Shown piece by piece: positions 1 to 8,997 of a stretch of 64,000 nt of DNA. Numbering within the stretch: position 1 is the stretch's first letter; each line of letters opens with the position of its first letter. Source of the stretch: Flavisphingopyxis soli (GTDB lineage: Bacteria; Pseudomonadota; Alphaproteobacteria; Sphingomonadales; Sphingomonadaceae); NCBI RefSeq assembly GCF_007995095.1, contig NZ_VOPY01000003.1:186001-250000 (forward strand). Direction: 5' to 3'. The notes under the pieces were generated by a model. It saw only the letters and a program-made list of their open reading frames with translations, did no database searches and was not told the DNA's origin. Position numbers and translations under genes: made by a program.

Positions 1-171
1 GACGCGCAAGTGATTGGCGATTTTCGTGCGCCCGACGTCCTGCGCCTCGGCCTGACGCCGCTCTATACGAGCTTCGAGGACGTCTGGCGCGCGGTCGATG
101 TGCTCGCCGATATCATGGCGAACGAGACGTGGCGGAAGCCCGAATATGCCGTGCGATCGGCGGTGACGTGA
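1..171 (+). CDS. kynU: Kynureninase, C-terminal end (partial)
   Basis: The reading frame is open from the window edge to a TGA at 169-171 and gives 56 residues. The segment [20 protein letters not shown] followed by a short helix is the typical C-terminal signature of kynureninase, the PLP enzyme that cleaves kynurenine or 3-hydroxykynurenine to anthranilate or 3-hydroxyanthranilate plus alanine. The N-terminal part, including the PLP lysine, lies outside the window. The gene converges on the aldehyde dehydrogenase, with a palindromic repeat in between. Identification rests on this tail alone. Confidence 0.8.
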   Translation, partial: DAQVIGDFRAPDVLRLGLTPLYTSFEDVWRAVDVLADIMANETWRKPEYAVRSAVT

Positions 172-197
172 GCTGATCGGGTGTCCAGCATACCCCC

Positions 198-270
198 ATC
201 CCGCTCACCCTGACCCTGTCGAAGGGTCAGCGCGCGCTTGGACTTCGACACGCTCAGCCTGAGCGGGATT
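198..270. repeat. Dispersed palindromic intergenic repeat
   Basis: An imperfect inverted repeat: the left arm begins ATCCCGCTCACCCTGA and the right arm ends GCTCAGCCTGAGCGGGAT, with a (C)CTGTCGAAGG / CTTCGACA core. Repeats built on CTTCGACA...CAGCCTGAGCGGG are scattered between genes in many sphingomonads. It sits between two convergent genes, so the RNA hairpin could also help end both transcripts. There is no strong U tract. Confidence 0.7.
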
Positions 271-294
271 GGGAGGGAATAGCCTCGCTTTTCG

Positions 295-1716
295 TTATCC
301 GAACGTGACGCCCTTCACTTCCATGAACTCGTCGAGACCGATCGATCCCCCGCCTTCGCGGCCGTTGCCGCTGGCCTTGTAGCCGCCGAAGGGCAGGCCG
401 GCGCCGGGGCCCCAGGTGTTGATCGTGACGTTGCCCGCGCGCAGTCTTTTGGCGATCGGGCGGGCGGCGTCATGGTCACCCGATATCGTCGCCGAAAGGC
501 CGTAATCGGTGTCGTTGGCGAGGCGCACGCCTTCGTCGACGTCGGCATAGCTGGTCAGCGTTGCGACGGGACCGAAGGTTTCCTCGCGCCAGATGCGCAT
601 TTCGGGCGTAACGTCGGCGAGGACGGTCGGGCGGATGTAATAGCCGCGGTTGGTGCCCTCGGGCAGGCCGGTGCCGCCGGTGACGACGCGCGCGCCCTCA
701 TCGATCGCCGACTGGATCAGGCCCTGGACCTTGTCGAACTGCGCCTTGTTGACGAGCGGGCCGATATGGCCGCCCTCGCTGGCGGGGTCGCCGACCTTGA
801 CGCTTTCAAACACCTGCTTGGTAAACGCTTCGACACGCTCGGCGTCGCTGGCGTGGACGAGCAGGCGGGTGGGAGCAATGCAGCTCTGGCCCGAATTGGC
901 GATGACGCCCTGCAGCGTTGGCGGCAGGACGGTCTCGATATCGGCGCCCTCGAGGACGAAATTGGGTGCCTTGCCACCGAGCTCCTGATGGACGCGCTTG
1001 ACCGTCGTTGCCGCTGCCTTGGCGACCTCGATGCCGGCGCGCGTAGATCCGGTGAAGCTCACCATGTCGATATCGGGATGCGCCGAGATCGCCGCGCCGA
1101 CCTCGGGTCCACGACCCTGGACGAGGTTGAAGACGCCCGGCGGGACACCCGCGGCGTCCATCACCTCGGCGAGGATGGCGGCGTTGGTCGGGCATTCTTC
1201 CGAGGGTTTCAGAACCATACAGTTGCCCGCCGCGATGCACGGGCCGACCTTGGCGGTGATCTGGTTGAGCGGCCAGTTCCACGGCGTGATCATGCCGACA
1301 ACACCGATCGGTTCGTGACGGATACTGTTGCCGCGCACGTCGGTTTCGAATTCGAAATCGGCAAGCGCTTTCGCCGCGCCGATGAAGTGCGACAGGCCCG
1401 CACCGACCTGTGCGGTCGAGGCGAAGCTGATCGGCGCGCCCATTTCCTCCGACACCGATTTGGCGATGTCGGGCATGCGCTTCTTATACTCTTCGATGAT
1501 CCGGCCGAGCAGTTCGCCGCGTTCTTCGGGCGTCGTCTGCGAGAAAGTCTCGAACGCCTTGCGCGCTGCGGCGACCGCCTTGTCGACATCGGCAGCCGTG
1601 CCCGCGGTGATGACCGCGCAAGCTTCTTCGGTCGCCGGGTTGATCACCTCTATCCGCTCGCCGCCGTCGCTGTCGGTCCACTGGCCATCGATATAGTTCT
1701 GAAGCTGTTCGCGCAT
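295..1716 (-). CDS. NAD(P)+-dependent aldehyde dehydrogenase family protein
   Basis: A 473-residue cytoplasmic ALDH-superfamily enzyme that oxidises an aldehyde to the acid. The sequence shows PWNWP (Asn147), the cofactor-binding lysine in VLKPSEE (Lys170), the general base in ELGGKAP (Glu245) and the nucleophile in NSGQSC (Cys279). The C-terminal PFGGYKASGNGRE is typical. The start at 1716 (MREQLQNYIDG) is chosen because the family begins there; the open frame upstream to 1803 is unconserved. Substrate is not evident: the family resembles broad-range (betaine/medium-chain-like) ALDHs. The kynureninase neighbour raises, but does not prove, a role in tryptophan or aromatic catabolism. Confidence 0.9.
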   Translation of the reverse strand: MREQLQNYIDGQWTDSDGGERIEVINPATEEACAVITAGTAADVDKAVAAARKAFETFSQTTPEERGELLGRIIEEYKKRMPDIAKSVSEEMGAPISFASTAQVGAGLSHFIGAAKALADFEFETDVRGNSIRHEPIGVVGMITPWNWPLNQITAKVGPCIAAGNCMVLKPSEECPTNAAILAEVMDAAGVPPGVFNLVQGRGPEVGAAISAHPDIDMVSFTGSTRAGIEVAKAAATTVKRVHQELGGKAPNFVLEGADIETVLPPTLQGVIANSGQSCIAPTRLLVHASDAERVEAFTKQVFESVKVGDPASEGGHIGPLVNKAQFDKVQGLIQSAIDEGARVVTGGTGLPEGTNRGYYIRPTVLADVTPEMRIWREETFGPVATLTSYADVDEGVRLANDTDYGLSATISGDHDAARPIAKRLRAGNVTINTWGPGAGLPFGGYKASGNGREGGGSIGLDEFMEVKGVTFG

Positions 1717-1762
1717 GATTGGGTCCTTGGTACTGGATGAATGGAAAAGGGTCGGTGCGGCC

Positions 1763-2323
1763 TCAGCGCCGCTCGACCATGAATTCGACGCGGCGTTTAT
1801 CACGGTTGACGCTGGTGCCGATCTCGCCGCCGATGATCATGTTGACCGCGGTGTCCGGAATGCCTGCGGCGCCGAGCGCCTGTTGCACCGCGAGCGCGCG
1901 GTCGGCGGCGAGCTTGCGGTTAGCCTCGACGGTGCCTTCGGGATCGGCGAACGCAGTGACGGTAATTGCTGCGGTGGGGAAGTCCTTGAGCACGCCTGCG
2001 ACATCGGCGATCTGTGCCTTCGCGGCGGCATCGAGCGTGGCCGAGCCCGAGGCGAAGGTGACGCGGTCGAGTTCGAACCTTTTGCCGACCGCTTCGTCGC
2101 CCGACAGGTAGCGGCGCACTTCGTCGGGTGAATAGACCGCGACGTCGTCCTTGCCCGCCATCGCCATGTCGTTGGGCTGGTCGTTGATGACGACGGTCTC
2201 ATTGGCTGCGGCGGCGTTGCCGTTGGCGTTATCACCATTGCAGCCCGCGAGCACGAGGCATCCCGCAAGTGCAATCGGAAGCGCAGCACGAGCGCGTTTA
2301 GTTGTGGCGCATTCGATCGGCAT
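1763..2323 (-). CDS. OmpA-like (OmpA/MotB C-terminal) lipoprotein
   Basis: A 186-residue protein starting MPIECATTKR, with a hydrophobic segment ending in two possible lipoboxes (LAGC at Cys22 and Cys28), then an Asn/Ala-rich linker and an OmpA-type domain from about residue 85. The domain shows the VTFASGSATLDAAAKAQI start, the DPEGTVEANRKLAADRALAV segment and a C-terminal NRDKRRVEFMVE, the usual peptidoglycan-binding layout (TD...NxxLSxxRA replaced by a close variant). It is probably an outer-membrane or periplasmic lipoprotein that contacts the cell wall. A longer in-frame start exists but reads into low-complexity sequence without a signal peptide. Confidence 0.8.
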   Translation of the reverse strand: MPIECATTKRARAALPIALAGCLVLAGCNGDNANGNAAAANETVVINDQPNDMAMAGKDDVAVYSPDEVRRYLSGDEAVGKRFELDRVTFASGSATLDAAAKAQIADVAGVLKDFPTAAITVTAFADPEGTVEANRKLAADRALAVQQALGAAGIPDTAVNMIIGGEIGTSVNRDKRRVEFMVERR

Positions 2324-2369
2324 GCTCTGTCTCCCGTTACCGGTCACCTGGCGAGGGACGGTACTATCT

Positions 2370-2984
2370 TCAACCCGGATAAGGCGCGTTTTTGAGCAGG
2401 CGCGCAAGATGCGCCGCGTTGCCGGCGACCATCTTGGCGGTTTGCGTGACCTTTTGCGGCCGGTGTTCGAGGTCCTGGAAATCGGTTCCGTGCATCGCCT
2501 CGCCGACCCAGTAGCAGGCGGCGACGGCGGGGATCGTCCAGCCGGTATCGTTGAGGCTTTGGCCGACCTGCGCGGTGACGTTGTGCGCGCCGTCCTCATT
2601 GCCGACGATCGCCATGACGGCGACCTTCGAATAGCTCGGCATGCGGCCCTGATCGTCGGTCTCGCCGAGAAAAGCGTCCATCCGTTCGAGCACCAGCTTG
2701 GCGACCGAGGAGGGCTGGCCCATCCAGATCGGCGTGCCGAAGATCAGGATGTCGGCGGCCAGGATCTTGGCGCGGATTGCGGGCCAGGCATCGCCATCAC
2801 CCTCGTCCGACGAGACGCCCCATTTGACGTTATGCGCGGCGATCCGGATCGTTTCGGTCAGCGTCACGTCGAGCTCGGCGAAATGTTCGGCGAGGACGCC
2901 GATCATCGCGTCGGTCGACGATTTGGTCTTTTGATCGGATTTGAGCGTGCAGTTGATCGCGATCGCGTTGAGCGGCTTGGCCAT
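2370..2984 (-). CDS. Flavodoxin-fold NAD(P)H-dependent FMN reductase-like protein
   Basis: A 204-residue protein beginning MAKPLNAIAINCTLKSD, matching the N-terminal phosphate-binding strand-loop of NADPH-dependent FMN reductases, followed by the FGTPIWMGQPSS motif that binds the isoalloxazine ring. It probably reduces flavin or quinones in the cytoplasm. It stands alone between the OmpA lipoprotein and glnA and is separated from glnA by a terminator hairpin. Substrate unknown. Confidence 0.8.
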   Translation of the reverse strand: MAKPLNAIAINCTLKSDQKTKSSTDAMIGVLAEHFAELDVTLTETIRIAAHNVKWGVSSDEGDGDAWPAIRAKILAADILIFGTPIWMGQPSSVAKLVLERMDAFLGETDDQGRMPSYSKVAVMAIVGNEDGAHNVTAQVGQSLNDTGWTIPAVAACYWVGEAMHGTDFQDLEHRPQKVTQTAKMVAGNAAHLARLLKNAPYPG

Positions 2985-3036
2985 GAAATCTCCTCTGCGC
3001 GATCAACGGACGAAGCCGGTTTTATATCCGTATTCG

Positions 3037-3069
3037 AAAAGGCGCCCCGTTGCCGGGACGCCTTTTCTC
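3037..3069 (-). terminator. Rho-independent terminator downstream of glnA
   Basis: The hairpin AAAAGGCG(CCCCG TTGC CGGG)ACGCCTTTT with A and T runs on both sides lies 22 bp past the glnA stop. The symmetric AAAA/TTTT flanks would work in both directions, but only the glnA side has a transcript to end. Confidence 0.8.
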
Positions 3070-3090
3070 TTTGTCCGAATAGCTTCGCGT

Positions 3091-4503
3091 TCAGGCGCTG
3101 TAGTACATCTCGAACTCGACCGCGCTCGGGGTCACGTTGAGCCGCTGGACCTCTTCGCGCTTCAGATCGACATAGGCGTCGATCTGGTCCTTCGAGAAGA
3201 CGTCGCCCTTGAGCAGGAACTCATAGTCGGCGTCGAGGCTGTCGAGCGCTTCGGCGAGCGACGAGCAGACGGTCGGTACGTTGGTCAGCTCCTCGGGCGG
3301 CAGGTCGTATAGGTTCTTGTCCATCGCGTCGCCGGGGTGGATCTTGTTCTGGATCCCGTCGAGCCCCGCCATCAGCAGCGCGGCGTAGCACAGATAGGGG
3401 TTGGCCATCGCGTCGGGGAAACGGAACTCGACGCGTTTCGCCTTCGATCCGGTGCCATAGGGAATGCGGCACGATGCCGAGCGGTTGCGCGACGAATAGG
3501 CGAGCAGGACGGGGGCTTCGAAGCCGGGGACGAGGCGCTTGTAGCTGTTGGTCGACGGGTTGGTGAAGGCGTTCAAAGCCTTGGCGTGCTTGATGACGCC
3601 GCCGATGAAAAACAGGCAGGTTTCGCTTAGGCCGGCATAGCCGTTGCCGGCGAACAGCGGGTCGCCCTTTTTCCAGATCGACATGTGGGTGTGCATGCCC
3701 GAGCCGTTATCGTCCTTGATCGGCTTGGGCATGAAGGTCGCGGTCTTGCCATAAGCGTGCGCGACCTGGTGGACGACGTATTTGTAGACCTGCATGCGGT
3801 CGGCGGTCTGCGTCAGCGTACCGTAGGTCAGGCCAAGCTCGTGCTGCGCAGGGGCGACCTCGTGATGGTGCTTGTCCATCGGCAGGCCCATTTCGGCCAT
3901 CGTCGAGACCATTTCGGCGCGGATGTCGATCGCGCTGTCGACCGGCGCGACGGGAAAATAGCCGCCCTTGACGCCGGGACGGTGCCCCATGTTGCCGCCG
4001 TCATACTGGCGGCCCGAATTGGTCGGCAGTTCGATATCGTCGATCTTGTAGCCCGATCCGGCATAGCCGTCCTCGAAACGGACATCGTCGAACATGAAGA
4101 ATTCGGCTTCGGGGCCGACATAGATCGTGTCGCCGATCCCGGTCGACGCGAGATAGCTTTCGGCGCGTTTGGCGGTGGTGCGCGGATCGCGCGTATAGCC
4201 TTCGCCGGTCGAAGGTTCGACGATGTCGCAGATGACGACGAGCATCGGCGTCGCGCTGAACGGATCGACATAAACGGCATCGGTATCGGGCATCAGGATC
4301 ATGTCCGATTCGTTGATCGCCTTCCACCCGGCGATCGACGATCCGTCGAACATCAGGCCGTCCTCGAGGCTGTCCTCGTCAATCACGCTCGCGCACATCG
4401 TGAGATGCTGCCACTTGCCCTTGGGATCGGTGAAGCGCAGGTCGACCCACTCGATCTCCTCGTCCTTGATGCGCTTGAGAATGTGTTTTGCGGTATCGGC
4501 CAT
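3091..4503 (-). CDS. glnA: Glutamine synthetase type I
   Basis: A 470-residue GSI enzyme that makes glutamine from glutamate, ammonia and ATP. The full length starts [20 protein letters not shown]. Visible signatures are FDGSSIAGW, the [12 protein letters not shown] active-site strand, [16 protein letters not shown] (ATP region), [17 protein letters not shown] and the adenylylation site [10 protein letters not shown] with its Tyr, so activity should be under GlnE control. It lies 49 bp after glnB in the same direction and should be cotranscribed with it from the sigma-54-type promoter upstream of glnB. Confidence 0.98.
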   Translation of the reverse strand: MADTAKHILKRIKDEEIEWVDLRFTDPKGKWQHLTMCASVIDEDSLEDGLMFDGSSIAGWKAINESDMILMPDTDAVYVDPFSATPMLVVICDIVEPSTGEGYTRDPRTTAKRAESYLASTGIGDTIYVGPEAEFFMFDDVRFEDGYAGSGYKIDDIELPTNSGRQYDGGNMGHRPGVKGGYFPVAPVDSAIDIRAEMVSTMAEMGLPMDKHHHEVAPAQHELGLTYGTLTQTADRMQVYKYVVHQVAHAYGKTATFMPKPIKDDNGSGMHTHMSIWKKGDPLFAGNGYAGLSETCLFFIGGVIKHAKALNAFTNPSTNSYKRLVPGFEAPVLLAYSSRNRSASCRIPYGTGSKAKRVEFRFPDAMANPYLCYAALLMAGLDGIQNKIHPGDAMDKNLYDLPPEELTNVPTVCSSLAEALDSLDADYEFLLKGDVFSKDQIDAYVDLKREEVQRLNVTPSAVEFEMYYSA

Positions 4504-4552
4504 TGAGTTGTCCTCGGTTCTTGAAGTGTCTGAAATTGATGTAGAAAATCGG

Positions 4553-4897
<345 letters not shown>

Positions 4898-4961
4898 TTA
4901 CCTTGCTGCGCATTCGGCGCGCGAACGGATGATGTGCGTCGTGCGCCCTTGCCCGCGGATG

Positions 4962-4977
4962 AGCAAGATCGATGCCA
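4962..4977 (-). promoter_or_regulatory. Sigma-54 (RpoN) promoter of glnB-glnA
   Basis: On the minus strand the sequence reads TGGCATCGATCTTGCT. It matches the -24/-12 consensus TGGCAC-N5-TTGCW, with exactly 10 nt between the invariant GG and GC. Transcription would start near 4950, leaving a leader of about 60 nt before the glnB ATG. About 30-45 bp further upstream (5005-5022) lies GGCACCAGTCCGCGCAGC, a rough match to an NtrC half-site pair (TGCACC-N5-GGTGCA). Confidence 0.78.
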
Positions 4978-5059
4978 AGCCGTGTTGCGCGGCCATGCGT
5001 TGATGCTGCGCGGACTGGTGCCTAATTCGAAGGCAGAAGGCTGTGCAGCTGCCTAACGA

Positions 5060-6940
5060 TTAATCGCTTCTGGTCCGTGGCTGCGCCTCGCCGGGGACTA
5101 ATGCGGGGTTCGGAACGGGAGCGGGTTCGGGCAGCGGTGGCAGCTGGCGCTTGCCGTTCAACGCGAAGACGACGAGCCGCGAGCGGCGACCTTGCGAGCG
5201 CATCGAGTCTGCGGCGTCGTCGCCCGCCGCGGAGCGTTCCGCGTCGGGCACGATGGCCGGCGCGCCGGTCACGACCGCAACCATCTGCGTATCGCCCGAT
5301 AGGAACGTGGCAGGCGCTCCGGTGATCTGACCGCGCAGCCGGCTTTGCCACAGTTTATTCCCGTCGGCGGCACCATAGGCGATGAAGCTGCCGTCGCGCG
5401 CGCCCTGGAAGACCAGTCCGCCCGCTGTCGACAGCACGCCGCCGCCCATCGCGCGGTCCGACGACCAGGCGATTCGTCCGGAGAGTGGCGACAGCGCGAT
5501 GAGCCCGCCCTTGCCATAGAGCGGGGCGGGGGGCGCGCTCTCGTCGTTCGCCGGCGAAGGCGCGGGTTGCGGCCGCTGCACCGCGACATAGGCAAGCGCG
5601 CTTGAAGGATCAAAACTCGCCGCAGCGCCGTCGCGCCAGCCAAGCGATGGCAGTGCAACGATCGGGGTTATCGGCATCTGGCTCTTTTTCGGTTTGAGAT
5701 CGGGCTTGGCCGGGTCAGGCGCGATCGGACGTCCTGCTGCGCTATAACCCTTTGCCCAGGTGACGTCCTTGGCCAGCGGCACGGCCGAGACCAGCGCGCC
5801 GTCCTCGCGGGCCAACGCGACGAGATAACCATTGTTCGACGGGTGCAGCAGCAGCTTGCGCGGCGTCCCGTCGACCGGAAGCGTCGCGAGGATGATCGGA
5901 TCGGTCGCGCCGAAATCGTGCGCGGCGGCGGGGGTTTCCTGGAAATGCCAGAGATATTCGCCGGTCTCTGGCTTGACCGCGATAATCGACGAGACGAACA
6001 GATTGTCGCCATTGCCGCCCGATCGGCGCGCGTAATCGTTCGGCACGCCGGCACCGGTGCCGAAATAGAGCTGGTCGAGATCGGCGTCGTACGCGATCGC
6101 GTCGGCGACCGCGCCGCCGCCGCCGCTGATCCGCCAGTCGCCGTCCTTCGACCAGGTCGCGGTCGCCACCGCGAGCATCGGGTCGCTCGCCGCACCGTCG
6201 GCCTCGCCGGTCGGATTGGGCGTCGTGAAGAAGCGCCAGCGCAGCGTCCCGTTGACGATGTCATAGGCGGCAATCGATCCGCGCGTATCGCCGCCGCCGC
6301 TGCCGATGATGACGAGGTTCTTGACCGCCAGCGGCGCGCTCGTGACGCGTTGTCCCGGCTCGGCAGCCTGGATGCTCCATAAAGGAATGCCGGTCTTGGC
6401 ATCGAGCGCGGTCAGCCGCCCGTCGAGCGTCGTGGTGAACAGCTTTCCCTTCCACAGCGCGATGCCGTTATTGGCGATCCGCCACGGGTCGAGCGCGGGA
6501 AAATCGGAGGCGAGCCGCGGGTCGTAATCCCACAGCAGCTTGCCGTTGGTCGCATCGAAAGCGGCAACCTTCGATCGTGCGGCGGCGACATAGATCACGC
6601 CGTCGACGACGACCGGGGTTGCGTCCTGCGCCATATGGTCGGGCAGGTCGGCATACCAGGCGATGCCGAGCCGGTTGACGTTGCGCGCATCGATCGTGTC
6701 GAGCGGGCTGAAGCGCTGGCCGGCATAGTTGAACCCGGTTGCGGGCCAGTCGCGTCCGTCGCCGCCGCTGGCGAGATAATCGGCATCGACGCGCGCGGCG
6801 CCCGCGGCGAGGCGCGTTTCCTGTTTAACCGGCCGGGGTTCGGGGGACTTGTCCTTGCATGCGCCAAGCATCGCGAGCGCGGCAAGGCCGGCTATCGCCC
6901 ATCGATCGATCCGCCCGCCGTGCTGGCCCTTACCCGTCAC
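5060..6940 (-). CDS. Quinoprotein-like (PQQ-dehydrogenase fold) beta-propeller lipoprotein, ligands degenerate
   Basis: About 626 residues with a lipoprotein signal (AIAGLAALAMLGAC, Cys28) and an eight-bladed propeller resembling PQQ-dependent methanol/ethanol dehydrogenases (NYAGQRFSPLDTID; GGNGDNLFVSSIIAVKPETG). Start: a GTG at 6940 with GGGAG just upstream gives a clean signal peptide; the longer frame to 6988 would bury it. Key family residues are altered: no vicinal Cys pair (DPWRIANNG instead of the Cys-Cys segment), Asp218 where a Ca2+-binding Glu is usual (GSGGGDTRG), Ala297 in place of the Ca2+-binding Asn (GTGAG), Ala279 in place of the Trp that stacks on PQQ. The Asp of HDFGATD (342) remains. 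No heme C domain is present. It may be a non-catalytic or differently liganded propeller. Confidence 0.75.
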   Translation of the reverse strand: MTGKGQHGGRIDRWAIAGLAALAMLGACKDKSPEPRPVKQETRLAAGAARVDADYLASGGDGRDWPATGFNYAGQRFSPLDTIDARNVNRLGIAWYADLPDHMAQDATPVVVDGVIYVAAARSKVAAFDATNGKLLWDYDPRLASDFPALDPWRIANNGIALWKGKLFTTTLDGRLTALDAKTGIPLWSIQAAEPGQRVTSAPLAVKNLVIIGSGGGDTRGSIAAYDIVNGTLRWRFFTTPNPTGEADGAASDPMLAVATATWSKDGDWRISGGGGAVADAIAYDADLDQLYFGTGAGVPNDYARRSGGNGDNLFVSSIIAVKPETGEYLWHFQETPAAAHDFGATDPIILATLPVDGTPRKLLLHPSNNGYLVALAREDGALVSAVPLAKDVTWAKGYSAAGRPIAPDPAKPDLKPKKSQMPITPIVALPSLGWRDGAAASFDPSSALAYVAVQRPQPAPSPANDESAPPAPLYGKGGLIALSPLSGRIAWSSDRAMGGGVLSTAGGLVFQGARDGSFIAYGAADGNKLWQSRLRGQITGAPATFLSGDTQMVAVVTGAPAIVPDAERSAAGDDAADSMRSQGRRSRLVVFALNGKRQLPPLPEPAPVPNPALVPGEAQPRTRSD

Positions 6941-7032
6941 TCGTTGCTCCCGCTGCTCATGTCCGTCGCCCGGACGATAGAGCGACATGCCGGTGAGGGC
7001 AAATGCAGCGGCTTAGCCCGCGCGCAGGATTT

Positions 7033-7857
7033 TCAGTAGGGCGGGTTGTCGAGCCCCTTGGGGCTTTTGGTGAAGATCTCGTGGCCCGTCTCGGTGATGC
7101 CGATCGAATGTTCGAACTGCGCCGACAGGCTGCGGTCGCGCGTGACTGCGGTCCAGCCGTCGTCGAGCACCTTGACCGCCGCCTTGCCGATATTGATCAT
7201 CGGCTCGATCGTGAAGAACATGCCCGGCTTCAATTCGGGCCCGGTGCCGGGTTCGCCGACATGGACGACTTCGGGCGAATCGTGGAACAGCCGACCAAGG
7301 CCGTGGCCGCAGAAATCGCGAACGATGCCATAGCGGTGCTTTTCGGCGTGGCGCTGGATCGCGTGCGCGACATCGCCCATCGTATTGCCGGGTTGCGCCT
7401 GTTCGATGCCGAGCATGAGGCATTCGTAGGTGACATCGACGAGACGGCGCGCCTTGACGCTGACGTCGCCGACGAGGAACATCCGGCTGGTGTCGCCGTG
7501 CCAGCCGTCGGCGATGCCGGTTACGTCGATATTGACGATATCGCCGTCCTTGAGGACGCGATCGCCGGGGATGCCGTGACAGACGACATGGTTGATCGAC
7601 GTGCAGCAACTGTGTGTGAAGCCGCGATAGCCCAGCGTTGCGGGCAGCACGTCCTGACGCAGGAAATGTTCGCGCACGAGGTCGTCGATTTCGCCCGTCG
7701 TGACGCCGGGGACGACATGCGGGACGAGCGCGTCGAGCACCTCGGCGGCGATTCGTCCGGCCTTGCGCATGCCGACGAAACCGTCTTCGCCATAGAGTTT
7801 GATAGCGCCGTCGCGCACAGGCGCATGGGCATCGGTCATCGTCACATATTTGTTCAT
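7033..7857 (-). CDS. map: Methionine aminopeptidase type I
   Basis: A 274-residue enzyme that removes the initiator methionine from nascent proteins. It shows the type I metal site: HGIPGDRVLKDGDIVNIDVT (Asp), GWHGDTSRMFLVGD (Asp), FCGHGLGRLFHDSP (His) and FFTIEPMI (Glu), plus the late Glu in QFEHSIGIT. The start MNKYVTMTDAHAPV is kept; an internal Met at residue 7 is an alternative. No linked operon partners; the next gene diverges. Confidence 0.95.
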   Translation of the reverse strand: MNKYVTMTDAHAPVRDGAIKLYGEDGFVGMRKAGRIAAEVLDALVPHVVPGVTTGEIDDLVREHFLRQDVLPATLGYRGFTHSCCTSINHVVCHGIPGDRVLKDGDIVNIDVTGIADGWHGDTSRMFLVGDVSVKARRLVDVTYECLMLGIEQAQPGNTMGDVAHAIQRHAEKHRYGIVRDFCGHGLGRLFHDSPEVVHVGEPGTGPELKPGMFFTIEPMINIGKAAVKVLDDGWTAVTRDRSLSAQFEHSIGITETGHEIFTKSPKGLDNPPY

Positions 7858-7978
7858 GGGGCGTCATATAGCGCCCTCGGCGCGCGATTGCGAGGGTGTG
7901 CGGCACCGGTCCAACGCGGTCTTAACTCTTTTGCGCTACCGCACTAGGCTCTCGGACGAGGGGGAAGGGGCACCCGCG

Positions 7979-8959
7979 ATGACCAGCGTGCTGATCACGA
8001 TCGATACCGAACTGTCGGCGGGGCTCCACCAGCAGGGCGTTTCGCTCGCCGACAATTTTGCCTCGTCGATCCTGGGGCGCACGCCGGGCGGCGAATACGG
8101 CATCTTCTGGATGATGGACCGCTTCGACGACTACGGGTTGACCGGGGTCTTCTTCGTCGATCCGATGCCCGCGCTTGTCTATGGTGCCGACTTCCTGGCC
8201 GACATCGTCGGGCCGATCGTTGCGCGCGGCCATGAGGTCCAGCTGCATATCCACACAGAGTGGCTGCAATGGGCCAGGCTGACGCCGGTATCGGGCGAAG
8301 TCCGGCGCAATATCGGCGATTATCCGCGCGCCGACCAGAAAAAGCTGCTCGGTACCGCGCTCAAGCTGCTCGTCGCCGCTGGTGCGCCGTGGCCCGTCGC
8401 GTTTCGCGCAGGCAATTTCGGCGCTAACGAGGCGACGCTAGCGGCGCTCAAGGCGCTCGATATAACCTATGACAGCAGCTTCAACGGCGTCATCGACGAT
8501 GCGGTGTGCGCCATCGATCTGCCCGGCGACACGATCGAACCGTTGCGCCACAAGGGTGTTGTCGAGATGCCCGTGTCGGTCGTCGGACGCGCGGGCGGCG
8601 CGCTGCGACCTGCGCAAATCTGCGCGATGTCGGTGTGGGAAATGCGCGCGATGCTACGCCATGCCGCCGATCAGGCAATGAGCGCCCAGACGATCGTCAC
8701 GCACAGTTTCGAAATGCTCAATCGTGCGCGCACGCGGCCCAACCGCATGGTGATCCGCCGTTTCGAGGCGATGTGCGCCGAGATCGCGCGCAACCCCGCG
8801 CTCGTCTCGCGCGGCTTTGCCGGGATCGACCCCGGTCGCGTCGTCGCCTGTCAGGATCGCAGCGAACCGCTCGCCGGCAACCGCGTACGCACCGCTGCGC
8901 GGATGGCGGCGCAGGTCGGATCGAATATCCTCTACGATCGCAGCCTGCGCCAGTCTTGA
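7979..8959 (+). CDS. Polysaccharide deacetylase family protein
   Basis: A 326-residue protein starting MTSVLITIDTELSAG after GAGGGGGAAGGGG, a strong purine-rich ribosome site. It has the NodB-fold features: the early Asp in ITIDTEL, the HEVQLHIHTEW metal-binding histidines and FRAGNFGANEATL. Such deacetylases act on surface or capsular N-acetyl sugars, often as accessory genes of exopolysaccharide synthesis. No signal peptide is evident. It is followed 38 bp later by the CinA-like gene on the same strand; a functional tie is not obvious. Confidence 0.82.
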   Translation: MTSVLITIDTELSAGLHQQGVSLADNFASSILGRTPGGEYGIFWMMDRFDDYGLTGVFFVDPMPALVYGADFLADIVGPIVARGHEVQLHIHTEWLQWARLTPVSGEVRRNIGDYPRADQKKLLGTALKLLVAAGAPWPVAFRAGNFGANEATLAALKALDITYDSSFNGVIDDAVCAIDLPGDTIEPLRHKGVVEMPVSVVGRAGGALRPAQICAMSVWEMRAMLRHAADQAMSAQTIVTHSFEMLNRARTRPNRMVIRRFEAMCAEIARNPALVSRGFAGIDPGRVVACQDRSEPLAGNRVRTAARMAAQVGSNILYDRSLRQS

Positions 8960-8997
8960 CCCTTTCGCCGCACGCCGATTTGCGGCAGGACGCGGCG

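Noticed and set aside
472-1740. Long open frame on the plus strand opposite the aldehyde dehydrogenase
   Set aside because: It mirrors the coding strand in GC-rich DNA. Its product is Arg/Asp/Val-rich with no motif, while the minus strand encodes a full ALDH.
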